From positions 1 through 10,648 of the forward strand of contig CAZMRY010000049.1 of the NCBI GenBank assembly GCA_964568815.1: a DNA stretch of 10,648 nt, read 5' to 3'. The DNA is from RGIG8700 sp964568815. Lineage in GTDB: Bacteria; Bacillota; Clostridia; RGIG6154. Made by a program: the position numbers and the translations under genes. This document shows, one piece after another, positions 5,370 through 10,648 of the stretch. The notes under the pieces are model-generated. The model had not been told where the DNA came from. It was given only the letters and a program-made list of their open reading frames with translations, and did not search any database. Position 1 is the first letter of the stretch, and the number at the start of each line of letters is the position of its first letter.

Positions 5370-8111
5370 TTATTTACCGCAGCATTTTTTATATTTAAGT
5401 CCGCTGCCGCATGGGCATGGGTCATTTCTGCCCACTTTGTTTGATACAGCCTGTTTTACTACTCTTTTTTCTTTTTCTTCACCAGGCAGTGCGTCACGCT
5501 TTGCATCAGTTGGCTTGAAAACCTCTTTTCTCTGCTCTGCCTGTTTGAGCTTTGCTGTTAAAACATATCTGCCCACCTGAGTTTTAATGCTTGAAATCAT
5601 TGCATCAAACATATCTGAACCTACATTTTTGTACTCTATTATAGGGTCGTGCTGAGCATAAGACCTAAGCCATATACTGTGCTTTAACTGGTCCATTTCG
5701 TCAATATGGTCCATCCAGAGAGTATCTACAACTCTCAGCATTATAACTCTTTCAAGCTCTCTCATATTCTCTTCGCCTATTTCAGCCTCTTTTGCTTCAT
5801 AGAAAGCAAATGCCTTTTCGGTGAGAGTTTCTATTATATCTTCTTTTTCAAGGTCTTCAAGGTCTTCTCTTGTATAAACAACCTCGCCCTCTTTAAGAAA
5901 GATTTTTTCACATTCTTCAATAAGACCTTTTAAGTTCCAGTCGTCAGGATACTGACCTGCCGCTGTATACTGGGTTACAAGGTCAAGAACCATAGCCTCT
6001 ATCATTGAAGTTATGTTTTTCTTAATGTCTGCTCCGTCTATTACCTGTCTTCTCTGCTGATAAATAAGTTCTCTCTGCTTATTCATAACATCGTCGTACT
6101 GAAGGACATTTTTTCTTGATGTGAAGTTTCTGTCTTCTATTTTCTTCTGTGCATTTTCTATTGCACCCGAAAGCATTTTTGTCTCAAGCGGCTGGTCTTC
6201 AGGAAGCCCCATTTTTTCTGCAAAGCCCATATATCTTTCTGAGCCGAAAAGACGCATAATGTCGTCTTCCATTGCAATGAAAAATCTTGATGTTCCCACA
6301 TCACCCTGACGACCCGCACGACCTCTGAGCTGATTGTCAATTCGTCTGCTTTCGTGTCTTTCAGTACCTATTATATAAAGACCGCCAAGGGCTACAACCT
6401 CATCGTGCTGAGGCTGAATTTCTGCTCTGTATTTGTCATAAAGCTCTTTATAGGTCTTTCTTGCGTTTATTATTTCTTCGTCGTCTGTTTCGCCATAGCT
6501 TGTAGCATTTACAATCATTTCGTCTTCAAAGCCAAGCTTTTTCATTTCTTTTTTTGCCATAAACTCAGGGTTACCGCCAAGCATAATGTCAGTACCTCTG
6601 CCTGCCATATTTGTTGCAATGGTAACTGCACCCTTTTTACCTGCCTGAGCTATGATTTCTGCTTCTTTTTCGTGCTGTTTTGCATTAAGAACATTGTGCG
6701 GCACACCGTTTTTCTTAAGCATCGCAGACAAAAGCTCTGATTTTTCGATTGTTATTGTACCAACCAACACAGGTTGCTTTCTTTCGTAGCATTCTTTTAT
6801 CTGTTTTACAACAGCTTCAAGCTTACCTTTTTCTGTTCTGTATATGGAGTCTTCCATATCCTGTCTTGCCAAAGGCTTATTTGTTGGAATTTCAATAACA
6901 TCAAGACTGTAAATATCCTGAAATTCCTTTTCTTCTGTTAAAGCAGTACCTGTCATGCCTGAAAGCTTTTTATACATTCTGAAATAGTTCTGGAATGTGA
7001 TTGTTGCAAGTGTTTTGCTTTCTCTCTGTACCTGAACTCTCTCTTTTGCCTCAATCGCCTGATGGAGTCCTTCTGAATATCTTCTGCCGGGCATAATTCT
7101 TCCTGTGAATTCGTCTACGATTAAGATTTCGCCCTCGTTTGATACTATATAATCTCTGTCTTTCTGCATAACACCATAGGCTCTTATTGCCTGATTTATG
7201 TGATGAGAGATTTCCATATTTTCAGGGTCTGAAAGATTTTCAATTCCAAAAGCTTTTTCTGCTTTTTTAACACCATCTGATGTTAAAGTAACAGTTTTTG
7301 CCTTTTCGTCTACAACATAGTCTGCACCGCTGTCTGCATCAAAGGTTTTTGTATCTTCTTCCTTTACTACCTTTTTAACAAGCTTTCTTGCAAAATGGTC
7401 TGCCATTTCATAAAGCTTTGTAGATTCTGCACCCATACCTGATATAATAAGAGGAGTTCTTGCTTCGTCTATTAAGATGGAGTCCACTTCGTCCACAACT
7501 GCAAAGTTATGACCTCTTTGCACCATCTGTTCTTTGTAGATAACCATATTATCTCTTAAATAGTCAAAGCCGAATTCGTTATTTGTACCATATGTTATAT
7601 CACAGGCATAAGCCTCTTTTCTCTGCTGGTCTGTAAGTCCGTGAACAATAAGTCCTGTTGTCATACCAAGGAAGCCGTAAACCTTACCCATCCATTCGCT
7701 GTCACGCTTTGCCAGATAATCATTAACGGTTACAATATGAACACCGTCTCCTGAAATTGCATTCAAATATGCAGGAAGAGTTGCAACAAGTGTTTTACCT
7801 TCACCTGTTTTCATTTCTGCAATTCTTCCCTGATGAAGAACAATACCGCCGATAATCTGCACAGGGAAATGACGCATAGAAAGCACTCTGTCTGATGCTT
7901 CCCTTACTGTTGCAAAAGCCTCCGGAAGAAGGCTGTTAAGATTTTCGCCGTTTTTATATCTTTCTTTGAATTCTTTAGTTTTTGCTCTCAATTCCTCGTC
8001 TGTTAAACCTTTGAAGCTTTCTTCAAGGGCAAGGACTTTATTTAATATTGGTTGTATTCTTTTAAGTTCTCTGGTGCTGTAGCTTCCAAATATTCCTGAA
8101 AGTATACCCAA
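5370..8111 (-). CDS. secA: Preprotein translocase ATPase SecA
   Basis: SecA drives unfolded preproteins through the SecYEG channel by ATP hydrolysis at the inner face of the membrane. The proposed start is the TTG at 8111, giving 913 residues beginning MGILSGIFGS. It lies 9 nt after AAGGAG and fits the usual SecA N terminus; other frames start at TTG 8132 (920 residues) or ATG 8120. Motifs by residue in the 913 form: Walker A GEGKT 103-107, VNDYLAKRDSEWMG about 129-142, Walker B DEVD 207-210, TNMAGRGTDIMLGG about 500-513, RGRAGRQGD about 596-604. A C-terminal zinc-binding SEC-C motif (CPCGSGLKYKKCC, Cys 899, 901, 910, 911) contacts SecB or ribosomes in relatives. An insertion of about 60 residues follows GRGTDIMLGG relative to the Bacillus protein as remembered, a known variable region. 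First gene of the core block, with its own promoter. Confidence 0.97.
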   Translation of the reverse strand: MGILSGIFGSYSTRELKRIQPILNKVLALEESFKGLTDEELRAKTKEFKERYKNGENLNSLLPEAFATVREASDRVLSMRHFPVQIIGGIVLHQGRIAEMKTGEGKTLVATLPAYLNAISGDGVHIVTVNDYLAKRDSEWMGKVYGFLGMTTGLIVHGLTDQQRKEAYACDITYGTNNEFGFDYLRDNMVIYKEQMVQRGHNFAVVDEVDSILIDEARTPLIISGMGAESTKLYEMADHFARKLVKKVVKEEDTKTFDADSGADYVVDEKAKTVTLTSDGVKKAEKAFGIENLSDPENMEISHHINQAIRAYGVMQKDRDYIVSNEGEILIVDEFTGRIMPGRRYSEGLHQAIEAKERVQVQRESKTLATITFQNYFRMYKKLSGMTGTALTEEKEFQDIYSLDVIEIPTNKPLARQDMEDSIYRTEKGKLEAVVKQIKECYERKQPVLVGTITIEKSELLSAMLKKNGVPHNVLNAKQHEKEAEIIAQAGKKGAVTIATNMAGRGTDIMLGGNPEFMAKKEMKKLGFEDEMIVNATSYGETDDEEIINARKTYKELYDKYRAEIQPQHDEVVALGGLYIIGTERHESRRIDNQLRGRAGRQGDVGTSRFFIAMEDDIMRLFGSERYMGFAEKMGLPEDQPLETKMLSGAIENAQKKIEDRNFTSRKNVLQYDDVMNKQRELIYQQRRQVIDGADIKKNITSMIEAMVLDLVTQYTAAGQYPDDWNLKGLIEECEKIFLKEGEVVYTREDLEDLEKEDIIETLTEKAFAFYEAKEAEIGEENMRELERVIMLRVVDTLWMDHIDEMDQLKHSIWLRSYAQHDPIIEYKNVGSDMFDAMISSIKTQVGRYVLTAKLKQAEQRKEVFKPTDAKRDALPGEEKEKRVVKQAVSNKVGRNDPCPCGSGLKYKKCCGK

Positions 8112-8120
8112 TTCAATCAT

Positions 8121-8126
8121 CTCCTT
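8121..8126 (-). promoter_or_regulatory. Ribosome binding site deciding the secA start
   Basis: AAGGAG on the minus strand directly abuts the ATG at 8120 and lies downstream of the TTG at 8132, so it can serve neither. It sits 9 nt before the TTG at 8111, which is the preferred start. Confidence 0.7.
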
Positions 8127-8152
8127 AATCAATTCTATACCTAATCTATTCT

Positions 8153-8181
8153 ATTGTACCACACTTTCCATAAAAATACAA
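8153..8181 (-). promoter_or_regulatory. Sigma-A type promoter of the secA operon
   Basis: On the minus strand TTGTAT (8181-8176), a 17-nt spacer and TACAAT (8158-8153) are preceded by TG at the extended -10 position (TGG-TACAAT). The -35 box is weak (3 of 6), which the extended -10 may compensate. The transcript would start near 8146, about 35 nt before the secA start. It is the only good promoter between the upstream terminator and secA, so it probably serves the core block down to the UPF0178 gene. Confidence 0.65.
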
Positions 8182-8191
8182 CAGCGAAATA

Positions 8192-8225
8192 TGAAAAAAT
8201 CTGCCTGTGCAAAAACAGGCAGATT
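8192..8225 (-). terminator. Intrinsic terminator after the glycoside hydrolase gene
   Basis: Read on the minus strand, AATCTGCCTGT (8225-8215) and ACAGGCAGATT (8208-8198) form a perfect 11-bp stem with a 6-nt loop, followed by a run of T residues. It begins 6 nt after the TGA stop at 8232 and separates the hydrolase gene from secA. Confidence 0.92.
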
Positions 8226-8231
8226 AATAAG

Positions 8232-10115
8232 TCACTTTGACATCAAAAACGGCATATATCCGCAAATTTCAGGCAACTGAATTTCGGTGTAACCTTCTGT
8301 TATTTTTGTTGGTATTTCATTCATATCAGGCAATGATACACAGTTTTTATATTCACCCAGGACTTTAATTTTTCTACCCTGAGGAAGTGAAATATGATCT
8401 TCAATAATACCCATATTACCTCTGTGTTCAGGTGCTGATATTTTAATGTGGAGAATATCTTCACCATTCCCTTTCATAATAGATGCTCTTGCATAAGAAG
8501 GTAAATCCACATTTTTAATCAACGGATTTGGGAGGAGCTTTTCGATTAAATCCTTTATAAGATTTTTTATATGTATTGCACCAAATGAAAAATATCCTTC
8601 AAAGGCATTGAAGCCGATGTGTGCTCTTTTATCTTTTAAAGCTACTGCGCAAAAGCCCTTTGTACTTTTGGGCGGATTATAAAAATATGCGTGTGTTCCA
8701 TCAAATTCCCGTTTAAAATATGGCTCAATGTAATCGGCAACAGAATAGTTGCTCTTCATTTTTATTCCTGCAGAATATCCGCCAAACACCTCGTCGCCAT
8801 ACTGATAGTATGCATCTGTATTATCATCCTCAAAGCCTTCAAAATAGTCCCATACCTCTCCTTGTCTGTATGCATTTCCGCTTGAAATAACAGCACCTTT
8901 GTAGTTTTTGAGCTTTTCGTAAAGCTTATCCGTTACTTCAATTCCTTCAGGGATAATAAGTAGCTTATACTCATTTAAATTCATGTTCTCATTTACAACA
9001 TTGTAACAAAGTTTAAGCTCTGATGCCATTCTTGATGCACCTTTCATACTTAAAGGTAAGTTTTCTGTTGTAACCTGGTTTCTGCATAAGTTTTTCAGGA
9101 TGGCAACATCGCACAAAGGCTCCGTGTTGTCTGTCCACTTTTCAAGCTCTTTAACATAACTGTAGATTTCGCCTATTTCTTTATAAAGACGCTTATTTAT
9201 ACCGTCTCTTGGGTGGATATGGTCTCCTATAGAAGGTATGTAGCCATATAAAAGAGCATCATAAACATCGTTTTCAACAGCGGCTCTTGTTTTCTTTCCG
9301 CCAAAGTCACCCCAATTGCCTATAAAACAACCCGTCATATAAACTCTGTCTTTTTTGAACATTCTCTGGTAAGGTGCCATTGTTGGCAGATAATCATATC
9401 CCCACCAGCCTGGAACTGTAGGCAAACACTCAATCTCTGAATGACTCACAAGGCTAAAAATATCTTCACAACTAAAGCTGTTAAAGAAAAGTCTTTTGTC
9501 TTCAGGCACAATTTCCCTTATCTGCTTTGTAACTTCTTTAATTACTTCAACAGAGTAATCTGAAACTGCATTGTCGTCACTTATATTAACACCTCTTTTG
9601 TGCATTTTTTCAACACATCTTTCGCAATAACAACTAACAGGTCCAAGACAATCCACAAAGATTCCGTCAGGGTCCATTTCAAGAAGTTCTTTAATTTCTG
9701 CAAGCAGATGTTCTCTGTACCCGCTGTTAAAACAAGGGGAGCGGAAAAAGTTCATATCTTCATTGGGGTCTTTTAAGGTTGTACCATCCTTATTCACCTT
9801 CATAAGCTCAGGCTTTTCAATCAAAAGCTGATGATTCAGTCCGCCGTTTAAATAAAGAGTAACTCCAATACCCTGTTTTTTAAGAGCAGAAACCATATCA
9901 CCGCACATATTTCCTTTCATACCCTTATACGGTATTCCGATTTTTGTGGGATAATAGGAGAACCCTATATTACATCTTGCAAAAATATTAACATAATCAA
10001 CATTTGCATTTTTCATCTGGATTGCAAATTCTTCTGCATTGAAATTTTCACAAAAATCATCTATTCCGGGCATTGTGTGAAAATCAAAATGAATTGCCCT
10101 TTTTATTTCTCTCAT
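8232..10115 (-). CDS. GHL6/GH151-like glycoside hydrolase, candidate alpha-L-fucosidase
   Basis: This 627-residue protein lacks a signal peptide, so it should act in the cytoplasm. The N-terminal part (about 5-330) looks like a TIM barrel of the 'hypothetical glycosyl hydrolase 6' type: IHFDFHTMPGI, VDYVNIFARCNIGFSYYPTK, GIGVTLYLNGGLNH and DPDGIFVDCLGPVSCYCERC, with Asp155 a plausible catalytic or structural acid. Residues about 335-450 (CDVAIL..., YKLLIIPEGIEVTDKLYEKL) resemble the beta-galactosidase trimerisation domain of GH42 enzymes. A beta-rich C-terminal part follows. This arrangement matches what I recall of GH151 alpha-L-fucosidases, and fucI in the same window supports a fucose role, but substrate specificity is inferred. 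The start ATG has AGGAG 8 nt upstream. Two promoter-like sites precede it and a strong terminator follows, suggesting a single-gene unit. Glycoside hydrolase call firm; fucosidase call moderate. Confidence 0.75.
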   Translation of the reverse strand: MREIKRAIHFDFHTMPGIDDFCENFNAEEFAIQMKNANVDYVNIFARCNIGFSYYPTKIGIPYKGMKGNMCGDMVSALKKQGIGVTLYLNGGLNHQLLIEKPELMKVNKDGTTLKDPNEDMNFFRSPCFNSGYREHLLAEIKELLEMDPDGIFVDCLGPVSCYCERCVEKMHKRGVNISDDNAVSDYSVEVIKEVTKQIREIVPEDKRLFFNSFSCEDIFSLVSHSEIECLPTVPGWWGYDYLPTMAPYQRMFKKDRVYMTGCFIGNWGDFGGKKTRAAVENDVYDALLYGYIPSIGDHIHPRDGINKRLYKEIGEIYSYVKELEKWTDNTEPLCDVAILKNLCRNQVTTENLPLSMKGASRMASELKLCYNVVNENMNLNEYKLLIIPEGIEVTDKLYEKLKNYKGAVISSGNAYRQGEVWDYFEGFEDDNTDAYYQYGDEVFGGYSAGIKMKSNYSVADYIEPYFKREFDGTHAYFYNPPKSTKGFCAVALKDKRAHIGFNAFEGYFSFGAIHIKNLIKDLIEKLLPNPLIKNVDLPSYARASIMKGNGEDILHIKISAPEHRGNMGIIEDHISLPQGRKIKVLGEYKNCVSLPDMNEIPTKITEGYTEIQLPEICGYMPFLMSK

Positions 10116-10149
10116 AATTCAGTCTCCTAATCTTTTGTTTATAAACTTT

Positions 10150-10178
10150 GTTATAACACACATTAAAACCTCAGTCAA
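10150..10178 (-). promoter_or_regulatory. Proximal promoter of the glycoside hydrolase gene
   Basis: On the minus strand TTGACT (10178-10173), a 17-nt spacer and TATAAC (10155-10150) are preceded by an extended -10 TG (TGT-TATAAC). Ten of 12 bases match consensus. The leader would be about 30 nt. Confidence 0.6.
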
Positions 10179-10190
10179 GAGTTTTCCTGT

Positions 10191-10219
10191 ATTATTAGAC
10201 ATTTTTTGCCTCGTGTCAA
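10191..10219 (-). promoter_or_regulatory. Distal promoter of the glycoside hydrolase gene
   Basis: On the minus strand TTGACA (10219-10214), a 17-nt spacer and AATAAT (10196-10191) match 11 of 12 consensus bases. Its -35 box lies in the loop of an imperfect hairpin (10201-10235) and belongs to a module repeated at about 10421-10446 and 10528-10553. Confidence 0.55.
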
Positions 10220-10240
10220 GACTAGGACAAAAAATTTTGT
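10201..10240. repeat. Promoter-like repeat module, copy 1 (partial)
   Basis: On the minus strand this reads AAATTTTTTGTCC, then a short linker and CTTGACA, the same order as in copies 2 and 3 further upstream. ATTTTTTGCCT (10201-10211) and AGGACAAAAAAT (10224-10235) can pair with one bulged base around a 12-nt loop. The rest of the unit (the 32-nt block of copies 2 and 3) is missing. Confidence 0.5.
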
Positions 10241-10250
10241 TTCTATTAAA

Positions 10251-10387
10251 GGCTTCCCCTTGAGGGGAAGCTGCCACGAAGTCACTGATGAGGTGTAGCT
10301 TGCAACGCAAGCGTTATTACCTTTGTTCTTTCTTTTTCCACCTCATCCGAGTTGCTTCGCAACCCACCTTCCCCTCAAGAGGAAGGC
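10251..10387. repeat. Composite palindromic element, REP- or MITE-like
   Basis: The left arm (10251-10295) begins with the hairpin GCTTCCCC-TTGA-GGGGAAGC and runs to GATGAGGTG. The right arm (10339-10387) is a diverged inverted copy, from CACCTCATC to the hairpin CCTTCC...GGAAGG. Between them lie GCTTGC-AAC-GCAAGC (10298-10312) and, in the right arm, GTTGC-TTC-GCAAC (10351-10363). The element has no coding capacity and is about 137 bp. I recall similar GGCTTCCCCTTGAGGGGAAG repeats scattered between genes of gut Clostridia. A third end of the same family begins at 10616. Confidence 0.8.
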
Positions 10388-10446
10388 TTTTTGTCCCTTA
10401 CATATCAAACTTTATGATTTTGTCAAGTTAGGGACAAAAAATTTGT
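10388..10446. repeat. Promoter-like repeat module, copy 2 (complete)
   Basis: TTTTTGTCCCT (10388-10398) and AGGGACAAAAA (10430-10440) form a perfect 11-bp inverted repeat around a 31-nt loop. The 32-nt block at 10398-10429 is identical to 10505-10536. On the minus strand it contains an A/T tract, a perfect TTGACA (10426-10421) and a weak TGA-TATGTA 16 nt further on. Confidence 0.75.
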
Positions 10447-10495
10447 AGGGGACATTCACGAATGTCCCGCGGGCGATTCTTGAATCGCCCCTACA
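10444..10495. repeat. 52-bp element able to fold as a three-way junction
   Basis: TGTAGGGG (10444-10451) pairs with CCCCTACA (10488-10495). Inside are two adjacent hairpins: GGGACATT-CACG-AATGTCCC (10449-10468) and GGGCGATTC-TT-GAATCGCCC (10471-10490), joined by GC. The G and C runs at the ends are shared between the outer stem and the arms, so the two pairings compete there. The arms differ in sequence but both keep full pairing. It lies between copies 2 and 3 of the promoter-like module. Confidence 0.8.
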
Positions 10496-10553
10496 TTTTA
10501 TCCTTTACATATCAAACTTTATGATTTTGTCAAGTTGGTGACAAAAAAATTTA
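10496..10553. repeat. Promoter-like repeat module, copy 3 (eroded left arm)
   Basis: The block 10505-10536 is identical over 32 nt to 10398-10429, offset by 107 nt. The right side GACAAAAAAATTT resembles copy 2, while the left side (ATTTTATCC) pairs only poorly. On the minus strand it again places an A/T tract and TTGACA (10533-10528) together. Confidence 0.75.
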
Positions 10554-10556
10554 ATA

Positions 10557-10588
10557 GTTTATCGGCATTTTTAAAAGCGCCGATAAAC
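10557..10588. repeat. Perfect 10-bp inverted repeat (hairpin)
   Basis: GTTTATCGGC (10557-10566) pairs with GCCGATAAAC (10579-10588) around a 12-nt loop. On the minus strand a T-rich stretch begins about 8 nt past the stem, too far for a typical terminator, though a weak terminator for an unseen upstream gene is possible. Confidence 0.55.
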
Positions 10589-10615
10589 TCAAACAATTAA
10601 AATGTTATTCCGAAA

Positions 10616-10648
10616 GGCTTCCCCTTGAGGGGAAGCTGTCACGAAGTG
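10616..10648 (+). repeat. Second copy of the palindromic element end (cut by window edge)
   Basis: These 33 nt match 10251-10283 with two differences, in the same orientation, and include the full GCTTCCCC-TTGA-GGGGAAGC hairpin. The rest of the element continues outside the window. Confidence 0.85.

Noticed and set aside
6158..6740. Several open frames of 60-128 codons on both strands inside secA
   Set aside because: They overlap the SecA motor region, whose minus-strand frame is intact and fully conserved; the others are Cys/Phe-rich antisense or shifted translations.
8691..8885. Plus-strand frame of 64 codons opposite the hydrolase
   Set aside because: Antisense shadow with no plausible ribosome binding site seen and no recognisable family.
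10119..10310. 63-codon open frame on the minus strand upstream of the hydrolase
   Set aside because: Its N-terminal half is a translation of the palindromic repeat end, and the remainder covers the hydrolase promoter region. It resembles no family I know.
10388..10553. Spaced direct repeats as a CRISPR array
   Set aside because: Only two near-complete copies of 32 nt, with a structured 52-bp element between them rather than a unique spacer, and no cas gene in view.
10557..10588. Hairpin as a strong terminator of an upstream gene
   Set aside because: The T-rich tract starts about 8 nt beyond the stem and the loop is 12 nt, so it is recorded as a repeat only.
10116..10648. Riboswitch or T-box leader for the hydrolase
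   Set aside because: The predicted leader after the proximal promoter is only about 30 nt. The hairpins upstream lie before the promoters and look like DNA repeats.

Overview
The window reads as a chromosomal segment of an AT-rich, Gram-positive, probably gut-associated Clostridia-type Firmicute. The evidence is a sporulation sigma factor closely resembling Bacillus SigH, the secA-prfB adjacency, strong AGGAG-type ribosome binding sites, and palindromic intergenic repeats of a kind I associate from memory with gut Clostridia. All eight recognisable genes lie on the minus strand, so transcription runs from high to low coordinates. No RNA gene, CRISPR array, transposase or phage gene is visible.

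From right to left, positions 10648-10116 hold no gene. They are packed with palindromic and direct repeats, followed by two promoter-like sites in front of a 627-residue glycoside hydrolase (10115-8232). That protein is GHL6/GH151-like and a candidate alpha-L-fucosidase. Its gene ends in a strong intrinsic terminator (8192-8225), so it is probably a single-gene unit. A new promoter (8153-8181) then starts a compact core block: secA, prfB, prfA, a polytopic membrane protein resembling WsfD-type glycan transferases, sigH, and a UPF0178 (YaiI/YqxD) PIN-like protein. Gaps are 23, 7 and 12 bp, followed by two 4-bp ATGA overlaps, so the block looks like one operon. It joins protein export, both class I release factors, a membrane or glycan function and the sporulation transition sigma factor.

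The last gene, fucI (L-fucose isomerase), is cut by the left edge. It has a near-consensus promoter inside the 3' end of the UPF0178 gene, and that gene's stop codon is part of the -10 box. fucI can therefore probably be expressed apart from the housekeeping block. The two fucose-related genes flank the core block and each has its own promoter, which suggests accessory carbohydrate genes placed around a conserved core.

The points most worth a second look are: three copies of a module joining an A/T tract to a perfect TTGACA; a 52-bp element able to fold as a three-way junction; the tandem prfB-prfA pair with no programmed frameshift in prfB; the membrane protein coupled to sigH; and the promoter embedded in the UPF0178 gene. 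I see no clearly new multi-gene defence or mobile system.
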